This document shows, one piece after another, positions 1-9,888 of a DNA stretch of 64,000 nt. The notes beneath the pieces were generated by a model that saw only the letters and a list, made by a program, of their open reading frames with translations, made no database searches and was not told the origin of the DNA. Position numbers and translations under genes: made by a program. Each line of letters opens with the position of its first letter. Positions within the stretch are counted from its first letter, which is position 1. The stretch lies in assembly GCA_022570795.1 (NCBI GenBank), contig JAKUDP010000011.1:1240001-1304000 (forward strand), in the 5' to 3' direction. The DNA is from Sphaerulina vaccinii. Taxonomy: Eukaryota; Ascomycota; Dothideomycetes; Mycosphaerellales; Mycosphaerellaceae.

Positions 1-991
1 GAGCTGCTGCGTACAGGACCAGAAGCCGATAGATGAGCGAAATGATCACCGAAGGGGTGACGGTCTGTACAGCAGCAAGCATGAAGCCAAATGCGTTGTG
101 GATGTTGGCTGGCAGTGTGGAAAGTGCTTGTGTGATTGTCGTGAAGCTAGCCATGAGGATCGGAGGGAGTGGAGGAAACTCGTTCACATCGTTCGGGAGA
201 GGTGAGTCCGGTAGTGGGTGACTTGGCTGGTAATCTGTGAAGATTTGGTAGATGCACAGCGTGATGTACGCGAACAGCAAGCTGCTCTCCACAATGTTGC
301 CGCGTCCACTTCCAATACCCCAGGCGCAGAGAAACACGGCGCAGGTGATGGCAATTCCAATCAGCACAGCATCCTGGCTGTCCAGTCCTGGGAAAGTTGA
401 CATGCGCCAGATGAAGTAGCACGAGCTTGCTATGATGCTGCCCGAGGGGATTAAGAGTCCCAACATCCACCTGTCTCCTCCATCATCGTTGTTGACCAGG
501 TACCGTGTGACTTGTCCTGCCGCTTGTATGACCAGCAGACTGCAGAAGCCCTCGACAAGCTGGAAGACTGGTGTAGAGTAGGTCAAGAGCTTGTCCCAGC
601 TTCCAATAAAGGCATACTGAAGTAGTCCCTCTTTTCCAAACACCCAGTCCTTGAAGCTCGGGTTGTGATGCAGTGGCTTCGTCGCGTTGAAGAATGCGCG
701 ACTCACCCAGCTGGCCTCTTCGCCGCTGTCCACACTAAACTTGTTCAAGCTCCAGATGAGCAGAGCTGCAATCATGAAGGGTTGTAACACTGCGAGGAAG
801 TTCACTCCTGCCTTCCGCCATGTTGACTGATCTGGTGTCGCGAGTCGCAGAGTCGAGAGAATGAAGTAGTACGTAGCCAGGCTCAGGCTGAAGGCCAGTC
901 CGCATGTTCGGCCGCCGACATCGAAGGCGAGTGGGATGGTGAAGACGATCGAGGCCAGGAAGAGCGAACTGCCAATGAATCGGAGAATCAT
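1..991 (-). CDS. ICE2: ICE2 family ER membrane protein (3' end outside window)
   Basis: ICE2 is a polytopic endoplasmic reticulum protein needed in yeast for cortical ER inheritance and lipid homeostasis. Reading the minus strand from the ATG at 991 gives about 330 residues with no stop and no intron, running off the left edge. The protein begins MILRFIGSSLFLASIVF and has many hydrophobic segments. Family-typical stretches are visible: NPSFKDWVFGKEGLLQYAF, STPVFQLVEGFCSLLVIQA, CAVFLCAWGIGSGRGNIVE and YQIFTDYQPS. The frame stays open across the whole 991 bases, which supports the start. The C-terminus is not in the window. Family assignment is from recalled conserved motifs. Confidence 0.87.
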   Translation of the reverse strand, partial: MILRFIGSSLFLASIVFTIPLAFDVGGRTCGLAFSLSLATYYFILSTLRLATPDQSTWRKAGVNFLAVLQPFMIAALLIWSLNKFSVDSGEEASWVSRAFFNATKPLHHNPSFKDWVFGKEGLLQYAFIGSWDKLLTYSTPVFQLVEGFCSLLVIQAAGQVTRYLVNNDDGGDRWMLGLLIPSGSIIASSCYFIWRMSTFPGLDSQDAVLIGIAITCAVFLCAWGIGSGRGNIVESSLLFAYITLCIYQIFTDYQPSHPLPDSPLPNDVNEFPPLPPILMASFTTITQALSTLPANIHNAFGFMLAAVQTVTPSVIISLIYRLLVLYAAA

Positions 992-1758
992 TGCACGCTC
1001 GTTACCCTGCTCCGGGTGTGGAGATGGTGGTGAGCGAGAGTGGATGTGAGACGCTCATGCGTCGGTCTGCCTCTTCACACCTCACCAGCAGCGCTCGAGG
1101 TCGAAGAGAAGGAGCGTGTGGGTGGTGGAAGAGTCGCGAAAGTGGAAGGTGGGCTCGTCCTCGAAATTAGTTGACCGCTTCGTACTAAAGCAGACAAAGT
1201 AGAGCTAGAGCGAGGGTCCAGTTGGGCGCGTCGTTAGTGCCGCCGTCGCTCGGTGGTTCTTGCGGAGGAGAAAGAACAGGAAAAGTTGATGGAGAAGTGC
1301 CAGATGATCAGGTTTAATGTTTAATGTAGAAAAGGAGGGTGTCTGTGTCTCAGTGGAGCGTGATGTGTGTTGCAGTGTCGCGTGCTTTGCTTGTGGAATG
1401 ATCGCTTCACACGTCTGGACTCTGATTGTGGTTGCGAGGCCCCGCTACCAACCTAACCCAGGCCTTGACTCCGATGGAAGCAGACGAGAAAGCAGGTTTA
1501 GAACATGACGTGGAGGATGGAAAATGGAAATATCACGTTTTGCAGAGGGAACAACGCGAATCGACTTGCCCGGAGTGAACTGTTGTTGATGGTGGTGGCC
1601 TGGCCACGTTGCAGCAAAGCACAAAGCACAAGGCACGCGCACAGAACATCGACAGCCAGTGAATTGAAACTCTGTATATCTTAGGTAAGCAATGAGGGTT
1701 TACGTAGGTAACTTTTGGAGGGAGCTTGACTTCTTCAATGTCTACCAAGTAAAACTGG
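992..1758. other. Divergent intergenic region between ICE2 and MYG1
   Basis: This spacer holds the promoters of the leftward ICE2 gene and the rightward MYG1 gene. I see no RNA gene, repeat or further coding region in it. Short open frames here lack family features. Confidence 0.5.
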
Positions 1759-3169
1759 ATGAAGAAAGTATCTCTGCGACCCTTCCTGACACCACGCCTT
1801 CCCGTCAACAGACAACTCACTCGTTTTGCCACTACTCGAACCAGAGCTACTACCAACAAAGCTCGAACGAGGCAGGATATATTCGACCGACTCGTTGCTA
1901 GCAACCCACTATATCGACCTTTGCAACAAATGACCACCGAGCCTTCTTCTAAGCGACTCAAGATGGCAGACGGTACTGCTGCAGCGCCCATCATTGGCAC
2001 GCACAGTGGTCATTTCCACGCCGATGAAGCCCTCGCCGTCTACCTCCTCCGCCTACTGCCAGAGTACAAGAATGCTTCCTTGACCAGAACTAGAGATGCT
2101 GAGACTCTGGAGAAGTGCACCATCGTAGTCGATGTCGGCGGTGTCCACGACGACTCCATCTTCCGCTACGATCACCACCAGCGCGAATTCAAGGCGACTT
2201 TCCCAGGCAAGAACACAAAGCTGTCATCTGCAGGCCTTGTGTGGATGCACTACGGCAAGAAGATTGTCTCCGTGGTTACCGGATTGGATGCGAGCAATCC
2301 AGAGAACGAGCTGCTTTACCAAAAGATGTACGAGGACTTCGTACAAGCATTCGATGCGAATGACAACGGCATCTCAGTGTACGACCCTGCTGAGATCAGA
2401 AAGGCCGGCATTGAGAAGAAGACTTCGGACAAGGGCTTCAGCATCGCGAGCGTAGTCGGTCGCTACAACCACACTCCGTTGAACAGCACAGCAACGAATG
2501 GCTTCATACAAACGACCAAGGCCAAGGATCAAGCCGAAGAAGACGCGCGCTTCGAGCGCGCTTCATCATTCGTGGGTGAGCAGTTCTCTATCGAGATCAG
2601 CGACAAGTTCTCCGCATGGTTGCCCGCTAGAGCCGTGGTAGCACAAGCGTTCAACTCTCGCACAGCGGTCGATCCACAAGGCCGCATTCTCGTGGTGCCT
2701 CACAAGGACGGCGGTGTGCCATGGATGGATCACCTCTACGCACTGGAAGAGGAGACTGGCTCACAAGGCAGCGTACTCTACGCTCTCTTCGCAGAGAACG
2801 GCGACCAGGACAGCAAGTGGCGCATCCGCGCAGTGAGCTTGGAGCCAGGCAGTTTCGAGAACAGACAGGGCTTGCCCGAGGCTTGGAGAGGTGAGTTAAA
2901 GCAGTAGATAGAAGGCATGCGCTTGCTTCAGTGTCTCACCAAGCTCGCACTCTCTCGGGCGCTGGGCTTGAGGACAGACATTGATTGAGACAGCCTGCTG
3001 TTCCAGAGATCTTTGCTAACCCTTGGCCCTTTTAGGTGTGCGCGATGAGGAGCTGAGCAAGCTCTCTGGCATTCCAGGTTGCATTTTCGTTCACGCAGGT
3101 GGCTTTATCGGAGGAAATCACACGTTCGAGGGTGCCTTGGCAATGGCAAAGCGAGCTTTGGGGGTGTAG
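1759..3169 (+). CDS. MYG1: MYG1 family exonuclease, two exons
   Basis: MYG1 (UPF0160, DHH-like fold) is a conserved 3'-5' RNA exonuclease; the animal protein is dual-localised to nucleus and mitochondria. Exons are 1759-2890 and 3036-3169. The 145 bp intron has donor GTGAGT, branch CTAAC and acceptor TTTTAG, and the join is phase 1, giving 421 residues. Visible motifs are GTHSGHFHADEALAVYLLR near residues 78-96, VVDVGG, then RYDHHQREF, and the C-terminal GGFIGGNHTFEGALAMAKRA. The long start adds 57 Arg-rich residues resembling a mitochondrial presequence. A second ATG at 1930 gives the usual-length form of 364 residues starting MTTEPSSKRLK. Which start dominates is open. Confidence 0.92.
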
Positions 3170-3295
3170 GACAGCCCCGATAGAGATGCTGCCTACAAGG
3201 AGATGATCGACAAACACAATAGAAGGGTTGCCGGGCAGAGATCTGCATCGTACGAGAGGGTCTTGGCCAAGGAGCTCGAGAAGATGCCCGAGTAA
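3170..3295 (+). other. Open frame continuing after the MYG1 stop codon
   Basis: Directly after the MYG1 TAG the same frame stays open for 41 codons to TAA at 3295. Codon choice is coding-like (many GAG, AAG, GCC, ATC), and the putative peptide ends VLAKELEKMPE. MYG1 homologues normally end at the TAG, so this is either chance or a read-through extension. No function is claimed. Confidence 0.3.
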
Positions 3296-3800
3296 GGGGG
3301 ACCTGAAGAAAGCATACAGGAGTCTAGAACAAGTGGCGGCGAGACATAATGTCTCCGAGAGGCCACATACACCATGCATTTAAAAGCTAGCATGCGGGAG
3401 CGAAACCTGCCTCTATCGAACACGAGATAGACGACGAATGAAAACGAAAAGCGTTGCTCTGAGGGTACTCGAGAACTGCCGAGAGGAGTAAGTGAAGCAA
3501 CCAAAACATCCCAGTTTCTCTGAGCTGGCCACTCGGCCAGGCTGGTGAGCTCATGGACAGGCACTGCCAGGCTCTCGCGCAGCTTTCAGAGATACTTGCT
3601 AACCTTGGGCAGATGCAAGCGGAAAGCGTACATCGAGCCATACACCACGCCTGTCCCACGAAAGCAGTTTTCTCTGCACATTGGCGGGTATCAAGCTGTT
3701 GCATCTCCAGAAGCAGTTTGATGCCATCGACATTCCTTTCGAAGGACGAGTCCCGAAGTGCTCGCGTGTGCATGATGAGGCAAAAGCGGGCGGAGGCGAA
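3296..3800. other. Intergenic spacer, nothing recognised
   Basis: This is the 3' flank of MYG1 leading into the first repeat array. Open frames on both strands overlap one another and show no known domain. Confidence 0.4.
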
Positions 3801-5400
3801 GCAAAACAGCAAAACAATCGCCACTTGGCAGGTAAAACGACACCCGAGCTTTCCAGGTCAAGTCGGCCTGAACAGAGTCTGGCGTCTTCTTGCTATGTCG
3901 GACATCAGCTACGCTGGCGACTTACTACTCAACCACTAGACTAAGGGCGAATCGTTGAAGCATGCAAGATCGATGGGAAATATGATGGCTGGTTTCGTGC
4001 TTCCAAAAGTGAGAGAATAAGCAAAAAATGGGCAAAAAATGGCAAAACAATCGCATGGATGGCCAGTGTCCTGAATTGGGAGCACCATCAGATCAACATT
4101 GAACCATGTTTGCCACATCTTCTATTTACTGAGCATCAACAAAGCTGACGACTTATCAGTATGCCGCTAGACCAAGCGCGACTGTTGAAGGATGCAACGT
4201 TGACCGGTAATATGATAGCTGATCCTATGCTTCCACACAAGAAAAAGGAAAGATGAACCAAAAGATGGACAAAACAATCGCCTACATGTCTAGTATCGAC
4301 AATCAGTACCCAGACCTACCGAATCAAGGGTTTGTTAGACCAGTCCCTGTTCACCGAGCATCAACTGAGCTGACGACTTATGGGGACACCGCTAGACCAA
4401 GGACGACTATTGAGGAAAGACGGTGCTTGAGAGTATATCAGGCCTAATAAATGGTGACAGGGACATTGCAAAACAGAAGGGGTGCATTCGAGGAGCAAAA
4501 CAACCGTCACTCAACAGACTTGAGCACAGAATGCAGAGTGCTCGGCAAGGTCACCATTACCTCGACAGCTCCTGTCACCTTCCCGCTGTCCGAGCATTAG
4601 CTATACGAACGACTTACTGGTTGACCACTAGACCAAGGACGACTGATGGAAGAAGAAGATCTCTGTGACTACATCAATGCTGATCACTAGCTATATGCAT
4701 CGTGCAAAAGACAAGAGACATAAGGCGAGTAGAAGACAAAAACAATCGATAACCGAAATTTAGCGCACGAGGCGATATGCAGGGATTCACCAGGTCACAG
4801 TTGCCTAGGAAGGTCTTGTTACCGTCCTGCCGTTCAAGCATCAGCTATACCAACGACTTATCGATCAAGCCACTAGACCAAGGACGACTATTGAAGGATC
4901 ATGATTCCAAGACCTAAATCAGACCTACTTGTACAGCTGATACGTTATGTAAAAGCATGCCAAAATCTCTTCTTCAGATGGAAAAGGTGAAGCAAAAGAG
5001 CAAAACAATCGCCACTTAGCGTACAGCAGTACAGAGCAGATCGAAGAGATCGAGCTTGCAATAGGCTCGAGAGCTCGCAGAGGCTCATCGTATAATCAAG
5101 CATCAGCTATGTCCACGACTTACTGGTATGCCATTAGACCAAGGACGACTGTTGAGAGGGCAGATCCCTGTTTACATCTGAAAATGCATTTAGATCATGT
5201 AGATCATGGTGCCAAAAAAGAGCCGGCCATGCCACTGAGAATGCAAGACAATTGGCACTGTAGCAGGATGTATAGCGCCAGGAGAGAATCAAGGTCGATG
5301 TGGCCTCCGGCGTATTCCTCACTGCTATGACAAGCATCAGATTTACTGACGACTTACTGCTCTTGCCACTAGACCAATGACGACTATTGGTCACTGCCCT
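3800..5400 (-). repeat. tRNA-like tandem repeat array A, about seven units
   Basis: Two short conserved blocks alternate every 225-260 bp, with unrelated sequence between. On the plus strand block 1 is CATCAGCTATRC, then ACGACTTACTG, then CTAGACCAAGGACGACTRTTG; copies start near 3903, 4134, 4360, 4597, 4840, 5100 and 5332. Block 2 is GCAAAACAATCGCC, near 3809, 4042, 4267, 4491, 4737 and 4999. Read on the minus strand, block 1 contains TTGGTCTAGTGGC, which resembles a polymerase III A box and a tRNA D arm, followed by AGTAAGTCGT. Block 2 becomes GGCGATTGTTTTGC followed by T-rich sequence. The same family recurs at 41.5-45 kb and 53.7-54.4 kb. Origin as a tRNA-derived SINE-like element is inference. 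Confidence 0.8.
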
Positions 5401-5544
5401 CCACAGCCAGCATATGATAGCTGCCTACACACAAACTTGCCCAGAAAATTATGGATGCCCGCCTCGACAATCTCGACCAAGTGAATTTCCCGTCAAGATA
5501 TCCGGGCCTTAGATATGGGTTGCATTTCATGAACCCTCAACAGC

Positions 5545-5700
5545 CGTAATGGCCTAGTGGTCTACACAGTAAGTCGTTGGCATAGCTAACGCTGGGACAG
5601 CACCCTGGCTGAGGTCTAGAAACGGCGGTACGCCGTTCTTCCTCTCCTTGGAATCCTGCACTGCGCGAGACACAGCGGTTGTTTTTGTCCTTCTTTTGCT
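5545..5700 (+). repeat. Single tRNA-like unit in opposite orientation
   Basis: The sequence GTAATGGCCTAGTGGTCTA followed by AGTAAGTCGTTGGCATAGCT is block 1 of the array family in sense orientation. TGGCCTAGTGG fits the A-box consensus well. About 70 bp after it, near 5667-5695, lies the block 2 equivalent, GCGGTTGTTTTTGTCC, with T-rich runs that could end polymerase III transcription. No convincing B box was found. Confidence 0.65.
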
Positions 5701-5759
5701 TCGAAAAAAGTGAGGCACGCCCAGCGATAAGCTATATGCTTTGTTTAGAATTCCCTTCC

Positions 5760-5930
5760 CTCAAGCGGCCTATGGCTTAGTGGTCAGCTCCATAAGTCTC
5801 TCATGGATGGGGAGCTAGAGACAAACAGTCACTGGGTCTTGCGGTACAGACGCATCAAGCGTCTGTGTTTCCTTGGTCCTCGGCTAACGTCTATATGGCC
5901 AGAAGGGTTGTTTTTGTCTTTTGTTTTGAT
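5760..5930 (+). repeat. Second sense-orientation tRNA-like unit
   Basis: GGCCTATGGCTTAGTGGTCAG near 5766 again carries an A-box-like core (TGGCTTAGTGG), followed by CCATAAGTCTCTCATGG. A T-rich block, GGGTTGTTTTTGTCTTTTG, follows near 5906. It has diverged more from the array consensus than its neighbour at 5545. Confidence 0.5.
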
Positions 5931-6045
5931 GTGCGATCTGCTTGTGTTTGTTATGCTTCATATTCATATTCAAGCAGCGAGACTTCGATGCAAAAGTCCT
6001 GTCTCACGTCTTCATAACGATTTGTGCTTCCACGTTGGACATTTA

Positions 6046-7509
6046 CTACTTTTGAGCCTGCCTTATAGTAGACCTTCTCTCAACATCCCCAGTAGGACAA
6101 CCCCATAACTTCTCAGGCACATCACCCATCGACTCCAAAGCCACCTTCTGTGCCCTCTTTGCGACCTCCAGGAACTTCTCCTTCACCTCAACCCACCCAT
6201 GCTTCCCATCAACAAGCTTAAAATCCTTCTTTCTGAACTCCCCATCAACCAGGACATGTTCAATATCACCAACATTAGCATGTAACATCACAGCAGCAAT
6301 CGGATCACTCCAACCTAACATATTCGGCGAGTCACCACTGAAGACTACAATATCAGCTTTGGCTCCAATTTTGAGGACTCCGATGTCGTCTCGCCATAAC
6401 GCGCGACCGCCTTGCCGAGTCGCGAGGAGGAAACCTTGTTCGACTGTCAGAGGAGTGTTTCGTGGTAGAAGGCCGGTATTCTTGAGATGTTCTTGGAAAC
6501 TGTAATCTCGAGCTTTCTGGAGCCAGAGGCGAGCTTGCGTTAGGATATCTCCAGAGAAGGTGAAGGAGGTGTCGACTCCGAGTGATGCGCAGTCGGACAT
6601 TAGATGGCCGGTTGTTTGGCCATGGCCGTAGTGGTCTTCAGATTCCGGAGTGATTGAAACATTGATGTTCTGGTCTCGTAGTACTTTTTGCTCTTCAGTT
6701 GTGAGGTAGCCTGCGTGGGAGAGAATGATGGGAACTCCAAGGGAAGGTATGTCCTATTCGACGAGGGATGTGGGAGAGCTGTGCATAGCCGGCCACGGAC
6801 CTCCTACGTGGTGGATTGTGATTACCTTGATGTTCAGGTCGGTCACCATCTTCTTTACGGTCTTGAACTCGTCACCCTTGGCTCTAGCCAAGCCTTGATA
6901 TGACAAGCCCAGCTGCACAAGTTCGTTCTCGTCACCCTTCTCTGCCAACCTGGTGAGAGTCTTCCACTGCTCCGCGAGTTCAAAGCCCTCAAGTCTCGCA
7001 CTCGGTTCAGAGCACCACCAAACTCTCGCACCACTATCTACAGCAGCGTCATATCCCTTCTCGAGCACCTCAGCACTCCAACAAGCATGATCATGATCCA
7101 GGACAGTCGTCACACCACCACTCAAGCCTTCGAGATAACCTTCGAGAGCACTCCAGTATATGTCCTCAGGATGTGGAAACGCATCTTGCGTATTCTGTTT
7201 GTAGGGAGCGAGCCAGTCCAGGTAATGCGTCAGTGTGATATTAGGCGACATCGAGCGGTAAGCTGTCATCCAAGCGTGGAGATGGGTGTTCACGAGTCCT
7301 GGTGAGATAATCTTGCCTGAGACGTCAAGAACATCGCAAGCATCTAGGAATCTCGGGATGGCGGTAGTGGAGTCGTAGATGGCGGATATGGTGCCGTCCA
7401 CAATGAAGATCGAGGCTTTGTAAAGCACTTCGATCGACTTCGTCTCATCGTTGAAGCTGAGGACTGTGCCATTCGTAAGCAGTAGCTTGTTGTTGGATGT
7501 GGTCACCAT
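6046..7509 (-). pseudogene. Amidohydrolase (cytosine deaminase/TRZ type) with in-frame TAG
   Basis: One frame runs from ATG 7509 to the stop at 6046 (487 codons) with one interrupting TAG at 6754-6756. Features of metal-dependent amidohydrolases are all present: SPGLVNTHLHAWMTAYRSM (HxH), ITIHHVGGPWP (His), IILSHAGYLTTEE (His), SITPESEDHYGHGQ and GVDTSFTFSGDIL (Asp). The TAG lies in LVE-stop-DIPSLGVP, where homologues usually continue without a gap. A 54 bp intron starting GTAGGA could remove the stop but would also delete conserved residues and has no good branch site. The gene is therefore either recently inactivated, read through, or carries a sequence error. The substrate cannot be deduced. 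The preceding 5931-6045 holds only the tail of the repeat region. Confidence 0.78.
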
Positions 7510-7832
7510 GGCGTTAAGAGAATAGCAGATGGTATTCTAGCGAGTGGGTCTATTGCACATATATGCAGCTCGCACATGACAATGCACCGAAGTCCAGGCC
7601 TTGGAAGCGAGGTCGACTTCGCGCCGAATCCTTGAAGGATGCTTATGATGTAGGGTCAAGGTCAAACTGCTGCTCGAGTGGGTTTGGATGTTCGTCTTAT
7701 GCAAACTCGAGAAGGTCGGAGGCCAGTAGTCAAGGTACTTGCTATATCGAGGGTGCAGATCATTGCCGTTGCTGGAAGTCGCTACCGCCGCGTGCGCGAA
7801 TGCCGAGAGAGCGAGCTGGCGTGACGGTACAA

Positions 7833-9589
7833 TTAAGTCCGGTACTCTTGGTACTTCCTGTCAAACAGTGTTTCGCGAGGATCGCAGGAAGTAGTGATGT
7901 TGCGCCTGAGCTCATTACACGGTCTGCCTGGCACGCCTCGGATCTGACTCATTCTGCGCCAATCCCTGTGCTGGCTCATCTGATGTACGTATGCAGGCTG
8001 CGAGACATCATCTTCCTCATGTGTGTCAATACCACGAGCCTTAATACGGTGTAGTGCATCCTGATCCAATTTCACTTGTTCGCCTCGACTGGATCTCAAA
8101 CTGTGCAGACACACGACTTTGAGGTTATTGTATCGCTCGTCTTCTACGAGATCTGCCAGTGCGAGGAGCACAGCGTTTGGCCTGATCTCGAACTCCCTCA
8201 AGAAGGTCCCACCACGATCTCGGAGATCTAGATGCAAGTCCTGTATACTAGTTGGCAATACGCTTCGAAGTTCGACCACCTGCGCGAATATCGGGATGTC
8301 TGTTTGCTGCCTCGTCTGCATGTGAGGCGGATAGGGAGGACGGAACTCAAGTCCCTTTGGCAACTCACTTCTGTAGCTCTGAACCAGGTCTCCCATTGTG
8401 AGGTGTTGGAGGCTTTTCAAGTTGGGAAAGCGCGTAGCTAAAGTGTCGAGCCATCTTCCATATGTGGTGTTAACACCACTGCCACTGAGCGAGAGGCTCT
8501 CGAGAGATGTTCCGTGGCATCTAGCCAAGACCCGTATTAGCTCTTCGTCGTCTTTTCCGTTGGTTCCCAAGCTTGAAGAGGCAGAGAGATATAAGCGCAA
8601 CTGTTTACATGCCTGAACGAACTTGATGTAGGATTGCAACGTCATGTCGCAGCACGAGAAGGCCAGCTCTTCTACGGTTGAGCACTTTGGCGGTAACAGG
8701 AAGTCTGGATCGTCCTCGTCCATATATCCGAGAAGAGTGAGGTTCAAGACCTTTATGTTAGGTAGCAGAAACAGCGGCGCTATGCACGATGCCTTCACAT
8801 AGTAAGCGTCGTGAGGATGCTGCAGACTAGTCGAATTGCAAATGGAGATCTGGCGTAGCGACTGAAATCCCGCGGGCCAGACTCCGGCAGTTGAGATGGA
8901 TTCATACACAGTCCATAATCCGTTTCGGAAGAAGCTGAGAGGATGTGCTTCGTGTTGGCGATCATGAGTAAAGTCCCCGGGGTATCTAGACAAGTTAGTC
9001 AGCGAATGATACACAAGTCGAGATGCAATACGTACGCGATGAAGTTCAGCCTATCAAGCTTAGGTGCGAGTGCAAACAGCATGCCCTTGATGGGTTCGTC
9101 CCAGCCCTCACGTATTCTCTGAGACCACATTTCGACTTTGTCAGGCGACATGTGCAGGACATCTAGCATGATCGTCCGATACTGCATCATCTCCTCAGGT
9201 GCGTAGTAACCAGCATCCTGAGCAGAGAAGTCCTCCTCTGGCCCAAGTACCCTTTCACGTTCCTCGTCGGTGATGTCGTGTTGCAAATCATACGACTTCC
9301 ACTTGTCGAAACCAGGTCTAGAGCCCCACGACTCGAAGGCGCGCAAATGCCAAATGACTTCAGGATCATTCATCGCCAATCGCAACAGCTTCGACGCTTG
9401 CAATGGATGTCGATCATGCTGTATCTCGTACTCTGCATGATAGTTCTTGTTCTTCTCGAGGCGGTCCTTGATGTGGCGATGCGTTTCTCTGCAAGCGATT
9501 GCGAAATTGAGTAGGTCGTCTACAGCGACGTGCTCTGCAATGGCCGCAATGAGCTCTTCAGGTAGTGCTAGAAGGTGGGACGGATTCAT
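7833..9589 (-). CDS. F-box protein with leucine-rich tail
   Basis: Exons are 9589-9036 and 8985-7833. The 50 bp intron has donor GTACGT, branch CTGACTAAC and acceptor TTGTCTAG, and the phase 2 join gives 568 residues. Residues 5-45 (LLALPEELIAAIAEHVAVDD and following) form an F-box, the Skp1-binding module of SCF ubiquitin ligases. The rest contains Leu-rich stretches such as LPNIKVLNLTLLGYMDEDD and CHGTSLESLSLSGSGVNTT, consistent with irregular LRRs for substrate binding. The target is unknown. The 323 bp to the downstream amidohydrolase hold nothing obvious. Both genes are read leftward but from separate transcripts. Confidence 0.8.
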
Positions 9590-9888
9590 GATGGGCTTCA
9601 GAGTCGTGTAGTTGATGTCGGTGAGAAGAGAACCGATGGAAGGTTGACAGTAAGTGTGAAGTGTGTGAAGTCCAGCTCCTGCAGACTTACGTAATATCCT
9701 GCTGCTGCCTGCTGAAGGATCGTGTACACTTTTGATCTCACGACGTGCTTGTTGATGCCGAGTGATGGCTGAGAGTGTGATAAGGTCTTTGTATACTATA
9801 CATCTATGCTACAACTATACATCGCATCCTGGGTATTTCAATCATGCTTGAACGGCTTATCCGTATCCTCAGTACCGTCCTCAGTGTA

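Noticed and set aside
6777..6830. Possible 54 bp intron removing the amidohydrolase stop
   Set aside because: The donor GTAGGA is poor, no branch site is visible and conserved residues of the HHVGGPWP motif would be lost.
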